A stretch of 64,000 nt of DNA from contig JACGWO010000005.1 in NCBI GenBank assembly GCA_034509735.1, positions 16,419,264 through 16,483,263 of the forward strand. Reading direction: 5' to 3'. The notes beneath the pieces were generated by a model. That model was given only the letters and a program-made list of their open reading frames with translations, did not search any database and was not told where the DNA came from. The DNA is from Sesamum alatum. Its lineage: Eukaryota > Streptophyta > Magnoliopsida > Lamiales > Pedaliaceae. This document shows, one piece after another, positions 56,470 to 64,000 of this stretch (within the stretch, counting starts at the first letter, position 1; each line of letters begins with the position of its first letter). A program made the position numbers and the translations under genes.

Positions 56470-58640
56470 ACCTAAAAGCCAATCACCCATGTTGCTCAGA
56501 CTTATCTGAGCATGAGTAATCTGCGATATCCGGCTCGGTCTCACGGGTCTACCTTATTTCTGCCAAGATGATGCGGTCCAACCGCACGTCACCTCTTCAT
56601 ACCATTGCTCAAGCAGATGGTACTGTCTAAGAATTTTCCTGGATCCATGATGAGATCTCGGTCCTATAGCTTGCGCTACAGCCATGTTGTTATCCTCCAA
56701 GGTAACTACTGGCTAGCACGTGCTAGGCACCACACCCAACCATTGGATGTAGTTTTTTCATCCAAACCACTCTCCGGAGCAACTTCTAAAATTGCCATAC
56801 ATTCAACTTTCATGGTCCGTCGTGGTGTCCCGCTTGAAACCTTTCCAAGCCACCACCTTACCATTAAGCCTGAATATATGTTCATAATGAGACTAGATAT
56901 TATTCACATGATCCTGGAAGCTAGTATCGCTATAGCCTTCCAGAATCAACTCTCCATTGAACTTGCATCAAGAACACTTCTTTAATCCTTATTCAGGTAT
57001 AAAAAGACTGTTCTCAACAGCAGTCTACTGCCTCCTCGGTACACACCCGATTTCTGTCGTTATGCCGAAAGCATACACAACATCAGGTCCAATGCACCAT
57101 ACAACATACCTATGTTGCCTACGGCAAAGACGTAGGGGATGTCAAACATCTAAGCTTCCTCATCAGTCAACCTGACTGAGTCTTGGACAGCTTAACCCTA
57201 TATATAGGAATCCAATTCCTTTCATGGAGAATTGCGTGAACAACATCTGTGTTTCAGTGTTTCCTAACATCTTAAATTCATTCCAAAGGAATAAGACGTT
57301 ACACACTTAAACACTAGGAACACAACTAAACTCCCACTGACCCTCAAAGCTCGTTACTGATCGAGTCATACCCCACATGAACTCATCAAAAACGAATATT
57401 CCAGTTACATGGAGTTTCAAACCTAGTTTGAATTCCATGTCGAATTCCATGGCTCCAAGCCATTGATTCAATCCAATGTCCAACATTGCTTCTCCTTATG
57501 TCTTTTGGATTATAATCCAATTGACAGGACTGACCCAGAAACCTGTACCTCTCAGGTATCTAGGATATTCTGGTCATCCTTAGGAGGACTGGTAATATAG
57601 TCAGTAGGAAAAACTTGATTACAAATGATGTTTGCTATATCATACTGAGGTGTCGCTCTACTTGATTCCTCAAGGAGCTACTCCTTACACCGGTTATCCT
57701 TTGAAATCCAATTTCCCTTAGGACAACACATGAACCTGCGCAGACCTAGTTTGCCTCCCACTAGTCCCTTGACGTATGCAAGACCATCCTACATACTCAA
57801 GTACTTTGTAAGATACAGGCTTGCCATGCCATATCCAATATGGCGTCTGGGCCACGATCTTTAGAAAGTTCCATGTTTTACAACTTGGCCACTGTCTTAA
57901 GAACACGCCCAGATGGGCCAAGGTAGTTCAGTGAAAACACCGATCGAACCATGTCCAACAAGGTTCGATTCCTCCTTTATCAGAGACTGCCGTTCAATTG
58001 TGGCGTTCCAGGAAGAATTCCACTGAGTGAGAATTCCATTCCCATTTAGATACATCAAGAGCTCACACTAAATACACACCACTCGATCCAAATCGAAGGT
58101 TAATTTTGCAACCAGTTTGATTCCCACTTCAAATCTAATTCCCTGAGCCTTCCAAAGGCCCTTAGACTTGTGAACCCTCTACTGGTCTTGTGTACTCAGT
58201 GACCCACAGATGTCTGACTGGATCCAATCCAACAGACCACTAGCAAGCATACTTTGTCCTACAAAGAGCTTCTTGGCCATCTTCCTGCTCAGGAAGGACT
58301 TGCAAGCTAGCAGGCTCAAATTGTCTATTTCTAGACTCCTTGAATCTACTAACCTCCTTATCCTATCTAGAGGAATGTGACCTAGCTTTGCATGCCAAAT
58401 CTGTGAGTTTATCTTGATTATCCATTTCATCATTTGTTTTGAGCATTCATAATCTAATTATGGGATAGTATTGAAACAATTATGCAAACAACCTAGCAGA
58501 CAAGAATATTCATTCTTTGTCAAATAAAAGAAGCTTTCATTGATCAAAAACATGTAATCCTTATTGTCCAACAATAGAAAAACATAATTTGATCATGCTA
58601 GGTTACATAATTGTGACCTATCAACTCTATCCTAACATGA
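56470..58640 (-). pseudogene. gag-pol: Element 7 INT, RT and RNase H remnants
   Basis: Recognisable on minus by alignment to element 5. The integrase zinc region is at 58433-58182 (IWHAKLGHIPLDRIRRLVDS, ACKSF for CESC, VGQSMLASGLLDWIQSDICG). Integrase core and C-terminal scraps lie at 58180-57720. The linker and RT start are at 57700-57450. RT then jumps to the WNIRFDE-like region near 57420: about 0.35-0.4 kb with the RT fingers and most of the palm is deleted. The YVDDIL coding site (about 57310) is destroyed. RNase H and the C-terminus (56990-56480) align with many changes. Stops occur throughout. Confidence 0.82.
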
Positions 58641-58649
58641 TCACTGGCT

Positions 58650-59698
58650 AAGCCTAATTGGTCCCATAGCAATTGCAGCAACAACCCAGCCATTGCCTAG
58701 CTTTAGAACCATCTCTCCGTCTTAGCCTTTTACTCCTTCCCATTTCCTGCAAACCATTTGCAGATATGAGCTCTACAACTGGTATCCAATACCCAAGAAG
58801 TAGAATAGTAATCATGTTAAAGCTCAAATCAAAATGTACCTTGGTTGGAGAGGAGTTTAGGACACTCCCTCTTCCAATGCCCTTTTTCACGACAATATAT
58901 GCAAACATCTTTTGCAAATCCTTGACTGCCGAACCGCCTTCCTCTTTCCTTTGCCCATGCCCAGCATGGCAACAGGAGCGCTCTGTGCGCTTGCAGCGGC
59001 TGATTCTGTCTTACCCTTCTTCCTCCTCCAGCGTCCGGCCCCTTTGCCTTTCGCTCTTGAGGTCGAAGCCTCCCCAACCAATACCGACGGCGCAGACTTT
59101 TCAATCGTTGCCTCGTACTGGACCAACATGTTTATCAACTCATGAAGGTCTTTTTTCAAGCCCATTCATGTTATAGTTCACGATAAACGGGTCAAAAGAG
59201 GGAGGAAGAGACTGAAGGATCACGTCGATGTACGTTTCTTTTTCAAGATCAGCTCGGAGGTCTTTGAGCTTCTCCACTAGGGATAGCATCATCACTCCAT
59301 GCTGGTGTACAGAAAACCCTTCTGTCATCTTAGCTCCGAAAAATGCCTTCGTCGCAGCATATCTAATATGCTGGTCCGGTACCGCATAAACGTCTTTCAT
59401 GCGGAGCATTATCGAGCTGACATCATCCAGCCGATCATACTGTTTCTGGATCTCATTAGTCATGGATATCCAGTATGATGCTGCGGACCTTGCGGTTGTC
59501 CTCCTGCCATTCATTGAACGTCAAACGCTCTTTCTGACGAGGACCCCTCCGGCAAGACCCGAGGAAGTGGCTTATCCAGAACGTAAGCCTAGTTTTCAAA
59601 ATCTAGGACAATCCTCAGATTTCGCAGCCAATCGTTATAGTTTGTTCCGTCAAATTTATTAGTCTCAAAAAAATTACAGCGAGCGGATTCTTAGACAT
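58650..59698 (-). pseudogene. gag-pol: Element 7 gag and protease, broken
   Basis: Gag starts at 59698 (MSKNPLAV). A run-length change within 20 codons shifts frame, and a TAG lies in the ENQGYV region. The frame 59514-59140 reads MTNEIQKQYDRLDDVSSIMLRMKD and YIDVILQSLPPSFDPF, and shifts again near 59150. A second frame (59165-58887) has HELINMLVQYEA and a Lys/Arg-rich tract. The zinc knuckle CIYCREKGHWKREC is intact in sequence (58903-58862) in yet another frame. The protease motif near 58780 reads LDTSCRAH, so DTG is changed to DTS. Confidence 0.85.
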
Positions 59699-61209
59699 CT
59701 ACATTCAAAAATGTAAAGCAGAAAATTTAGTAGATTATTATAATATAGAATTCAAGTTAAGACTTGGTCTTTAGTCATTAACCCTCCCACTATTTCTTCA
59801 AAAAACCCACCACTCTCAAGTAGGGTTTTCGGGAAACCATTTCCTAGTGGGCTCGGAGTCCACAAACGCAATTCTCCATGCCCCCACGCTTTTACGATTC
59901 ACATGGGAAAGGCTTTGTGGGAGGTATCCAATACCATTCTCATCCAATGAGATCCCCAAGATATTTTGCCTCGCCTCTTCACATGATCCCAAGGACTCCA
60001 AGCGAATCATGTTACTTAGCGTTAGGCCCGACCCATCAACCAAATGAATATCTCAACTATCGCCCCCCACGACTCGTGAGACAGGGAAATAGGAGTATAT
60101 TCCATTCGTTCATAACAACAGTGCAGCTTTCTTTCATTCCAAACGTGCCACGACTCGTGAGACCACGAATGGGTGAAAGTAGCTTCCTCACTACATTGCT
60201 ATGGATGGAAGGCTTGGAATAATCAAACCATTTGATTTTAATTCCATTTTGGGCCTAATATTTACTTGGACCATCCAAGTGAGAGTTATAGTTTATTAAG
60301 ACCGAGACCTCATCATTATTAGTACTTTGCATGCTCAAGTTTTAAACATTTAATGTAAATAATGCATTCCAAACACATCATACATCAAAGCATTAAAACA
60401 TTAAACACATGCAAAACAAGCCTAGCACGCCCCTGTTAGGATAATCACAAGCCCGTTCCTAAGTGATCCACTGAGCCCGCAGTGGATCTATGGTCAATCT
60501 AGGGTAAGCCTACACTATTACAACTTTTACATCCCATTATCATTCTAATGGGGCCTTGTAAATCCTTCTTTGTTCTTCCTGACCTTCCACCGTGGGCTCC
60601 GTCCACCGGACCTTCATCTCCTTGGAAGCTTACATTTAATAAAAATAAAGCCTCACAGTCTAATCTACTCTCATTACAACTTAAAAGAAACCCCAATCAT
60701 AAGTCGGGGGAGTACATTAAAAGAGAGGAAGAAAGCCTTATTATTCCAAGGCTAAAAACGATAGAGAGAAGAGAAAAACAAAGAGGCACGCAGGCCTCAC
60801 CCAACAAAAATATAAACCATACATAGGTCAATGGGCTAGTGATCATCCTTATTGTTTATCAAATAAACAACAATAAAGCACATTTATATCAAATATAAAC
60901 ATGCCAACAAATAAATACATCCCATGCATTTATAAATAGATATCCAATATCTAAAACAATAAACATAATAAAATGCAGAAAATATCATATTAATAATGCA
61001 ATTAAAAATATGGATATCAACTATACATCCAATGTACAATTTTTTTTTTTTTTGTTTGGAAACCATTTCCAAAATAATCTAAGGCATAAAAAAATAATTT
61101 TAGAAAATCCAATTTAACCAAAATTAAAATATGCCAAAATTAATAATTTCAGAAAACTAGCAGAAATCAGGAAAATCCAATTTTCCGGAAAAACGGCAAA
61201 AACGGCACA
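59699..61209 (-). other. Element 7 distal leader
   Basis: Non-coding. On minus: the CCACTG/CAGTGG stem (about 60467-60484 on plus), two exact palindrome copies (60149-60159, 60068-60078), and TACTAA and T-rich tract then TGTAG directly abutting ATG at 59698 (acceptor AG at 59700-59699). The TATA equivalent near 59800 is mutated. Confidence 0.75.
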
Positions 61210-61410
61210 AAACAGTGCTGCCGGCCGGCCGTCCCAGACGGCCGTGCGCGCGCGCGGCGCCCGCGTGCAGCAGCAGCGCGCGCGCGCACGCCCAGCAGCG
61301 CGCACGGGCGGACGCCCGCGCACGCCTGCCGGCCGCGCGCGCGCGCCGCGCGCAGGCGCCCTTGCCTGCGCGCGGCGCGCGCCTGCTGCCCCTGTCGGGC
61401 GGCCGGCACC
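61210..61410 (-). other. CpG-rich leader tract of element 7
   Basis: About 200 bp of GC-rich sequence with CGCG runs, bordered by a T run (61421-61440). Arg/Ala/Pro-rich frames on both strands are composition artefacts. Confidence 0.82.
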
Positions 61411-61661
61411 GTTTTTCACTTTTTTTTTTTTTTTTATTTTAAACTTCTGCTATAAAAACTGAAATTAAACATGCATTTACAGAAAATCCAATTCTCAAAA
61501 ATGCATGGATATCCATAATTTCAAAAGCAAAATTAACACATATTTTCTACACATATTATCATGCATTAAAGCCATAAATCATGCTTTCCAAAAGCAATTT
61601 AAACATGTTCTTCATGCTTAACACATAATAACATGTAATTCCTATAGCCACAACACCGAAC

Positions 61662-61676
61662 CGGGCTCTGATACCA
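61662..61676 (-). promoter_or_regulatory. Element 7 primer-binding site
   Basis: GGGCTCTGATACCA on plus, TGGTATCAGAGCCC in sense, one base from the 5' LTR; initiator tRNA-Met type, fully intact. Confidence 0.92.
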
Positions 61677-61677
61677 C

Positions 61678-63909
61678 TGAAAGAATCGGGTACGGCCCGG
61701 GAACGCAACGGAAGCGTAAAAAACGTTAATTTAAAAGCATAAATTTAAACGGGTTCAAAGGGGTGTTCCCTTTGAAGTTCCCGGGCGTTCGGTGTTTGTC
61801 AAAGCATAAAATAAAGAGGAGAAGAATGCTGGACATATGGCTAAAGGGAAGTAAACAAAAATACATGAAAACATAAAGAAAACCAACCTTATGTTCGTTG
61901 CACGTAGAACCGGATTTGTTTCTATCGTTGTTCCCTTTCCGTTTCTCCTTCCGTTCACTTGAGGATCCAAATTAGAATCTCTCTAATTTGTCCACACCAC
62001 ACTATGGAATGTATATCTCTAATCTATTGCTAGATAGAAGTAGAGAAAAGAAGAAGAAAAAACAATCCAAAACAACACTATTGATTAGTGTTTTTTTTTG
62101 GAATGTTTTAGTTCAAACCTTTCCAAAAGGTATGAACACACAAAAGGAGAAATTTTCAGAGGTTTTTGGAGAGTTTCTTGATGGAAATTTCGTGCAAGAC
62201 ATAGCATGCAAGTTATGTGAATGGTTTTGTGTAAGTAGAGTTGTTGAATTCAAAATTCAACTTCTCTTGTCAACTTCCAAAGTAACTTACATACACACAC
62301 CATTATCTACATAACCATGCACCATTATAGCAAATAAAACCACCCACAAAATCATATAAAGGCTGGTCACATGTGCCTCACATGTGGAAGATTTTAATTC
62401 TTCCTTCATTTGCTATAAATTGAATTTTTCCATGGACTAGGACTACTAGTCTTAGACTTTTATTTAATCTAATTAAATTAAGTCCAAACAAAGTCCATTG
62501 GGCATTAATTAATCCAATTAATCTCAATCTAATTGATGCCCATAAGTTTATTTAATCCAATTAAATAAACATAAGTCCGAACTTCTAATTAATTGATCCA
62601 ATCAATTAATTAATCGAAACCCGATAAATTAATCCAATTAATTTAAAGGTTCTAAGTCCAAAAATTAACTAATCCAATTAATTAATTCTTGGACCATCCA
62701 TCAAATGGATTTCCCAATAAATGATCCAATCATTTATTTTTTCTCCTTGAATTAATTTAATCCAATTAAATTAATTCGCTTCTTCTAGAATTAATTCCAA
62801 ATTAATTCTACCAATTCCATAGTGATTTGTGTGTGACTCTTTAGGTTCACCCTCAGCTAGACTTGGGCTTGTGTCCAACACAATTGGTTAAATCCAATTT
62901 AATTAACTATTTTCCAATTAACCATTAATCGGAAAACGCCCGTCACCATGGGTGGCCGTCTAGCAACGGTCCATGGCACTAGAGACTAGGTGAATGTTGG
63001 CGTGAACATTTAGGCTCTCGATTACCATACGAGTACGGTCCTTCCATCATCCGTCTCCCGGTCTAAGTCTAGGGCATGGAATTTGGCGTCGGTTCCCATC
63101 CTGGACTAGACAACTATGCTCAATAACTCGAGACGCGTTTGCTCTATTGATCGACGTAGGAAACCATTCCCTACTCGACCAATCGCTGTGGCCACAGACT
63201 TAAAGAGCTTAAAACCGTCTCAGAGCGCATAGGAGACTCGACTGTCATATACTGACAGGTGACGGATCCTATCTTGGAATCCACCGTCCTCAATACATAT
63301 TCCGACTGCACTGGATGAGGCTTATGATGAACGTATCCCAGATACGGGCATCTCTTGCCAGACCCTAGATACAACCTTCATATGCATGTGACTGCCATGA
63401 TTCCTCAAGTCCGAGGACTAATCTCGTACTATCGGAGCCGGGAATGCCAGTCATACCGACCAAGCCTCCAAGGCTTCCATATGACGATTCCCGCGAGTCA
63501 GTTCAGTCAGCTAACACCCACGTCAACTAACCCACTAATATTGCATAGACGTCCAACGTCTGTCGCCGATGAAACACGGCACTCATCCAATGAATGCAAT
63601 CCTTAGTGCAAGTCTCTGTAGGACCCTCGATGCCCTGTCTCGAGGTCCTCGACTTGGAACATTCCAGACCAACCCTCAGAAGTTGGTTTCATAGCTGCCA
63701 TCCAATGCGCAGCCCAACTACATGGGTTATACAATTGGTCTGTGGGCATTTGTTTGTGACGTTAAAACATCGTTTAACGTTAATCAGTAAGCATAACAAA
63801 CACATAGTGCCACGGATGAATACTTACTATATTCATCAAGTCAATAAAGATTGCTAAATAGTACCCAAAACCGCCAATCCAATTGGCTTTCTGGTCACCT
63901 ATTCTAACA
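61678..63909 (-). repeat. Element 7 5' LTR (type B)
   Basis: 2232 bp partner of 54234-56457. By eye there are about a dozen substitutions and more than twenty indels, nearly all in runs of one base. The donor-like AAG|GTTGGT lies at 61888/61887 on minus. Confidence 0.9.
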
Positions 63910-64000
63910 CTCAAAGGGTGTGCCTTTGAGGTTCCCGGGCGTTTCGGTGTATCTCATGATCAATATAACATGTAAAGAAATCATGGAGGCCATAGAGTTG
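63910..64000 (-). repeat. Type-A LTR 3' segment, minus strand, cut by window edge
   Basis: Matches the block at about 5480-5575. The hairpin reads, on minus, CTCAAAGG / CCTTTGAG with loop CACAC, followed on plus by CCCGGGCGTTTCGGTGT and GGAGGCCATAGAG. Its terminal ~100 bp, which should lie to the left, are missing at the junction with element 7. Confidence 0.8.

Larger units (their letters stand above)
54234..63909 (-). mobile_element. Element 7: copia retrotransposon, minus strand, complete ends but dead interior
   Basis: 9.68 kb. In sense order: 5' LTR 63909-61678, primer-binding site next to it, CpG-rich tract 61410-61210, leader, gag from 59698, pol remnants to about 56480, polypurine tract 56468-56459, 3' LTR 56457-54234. 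The LTRs differ by roughly a dozen substitutions by eye, while the interior has many stops and shifts and a deletion in RT. The flanks (GTGTAT left, CTCAA right) do not match, so no target duplication is seen. Belongs to the clade of element 3. Confidence 0.9.

Noticed and set aside
61114..61462. Frames up to 101 codons in the element 7 CpG-rich tract
   Set aside because: Composition artefact, open in several frames on both strands.

Overview
This window is flowering-plant nuclear DNA made almost wholly of nested LTR retrotransposons. The signs are primer-binding sites matching plant initiator tRNA-Met (TGGTATCAGAGCC), Ty1/copia polyproteins in the order gag - protease (PR) - integrase (INT) - reverse transcriptase (RT) - RNase H (RH), AT-rich LTRs of about 2 kb, a CACTA transposon terminus and a Ty3/gypsy gag scrap. 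No host gene, tRNA, rRNA or CRISPR array was found. The species cannot be told.

Layout. 1-304: piece of a minus-strand type-A LTR inserted in a type-B LTR. 305-18170: element 1, whose pol is split at 5379/14188 by a minus-strand solo LTR (5-bp duplication AAGAG); that solo LTR is itself split by element 2 (7227-14056, duplication GTAAA), a 6.8-kb element without recognisable proteins. 18171-20013: LTR scraps. 20014-26019: element 3, truncated at its 3' end. 26020-28238: two more LTR scraps. 28239-53289: element 4, which received two complete relatives: element 5 (28702-39094, duplication TGTAT, in its 5' LTR) and element 6 (40625-50867, duplication ATCAG, inside its primer-binding site). 53290-54233: CACTA end and Ty3/gypsy gag scrap. 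54234-63909: element 7, minus strand, complete but with a dead interior. 63910-64000: edge of another minus-strand type-A LTR.

All copia elements except element 2 are kin: LTRs start TGTTAGAA and end TTCA, and gag starts with MSKNP or MSKNQ. Elements 1 (interior), 4, 5 and 6 form one clade; elements 3 and 7 form a second. One gag-pol reading frame is the ancestral state, but every copy is broken.

The best candidates for undescribed biology lie in the untranslated parts. (i) A splice-donor-like site in each LTR and a branch point, pyrimidine tract and AG just before gag suggest a 0.7-2.9 kb leader intron containing the primer-binding site. (ii) A hairpin with loop NACAC (CGCAC in one LTR) near the LTR end shows compensatory base changes between subfamilies. 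(iii) The leader carries a duplicated CACGAGTCGTG palindrome, a TATAAATA box about 105-115 bp before gag, and an extreme CpG-rich tract. (iv) The LTR promoter carries about five W-box cores within about 50-60 bp. Many frameshifts are one-base changes in homopolymers, also between nearly identical LTR pairs, so part of the apparent decay may be sequencing error.
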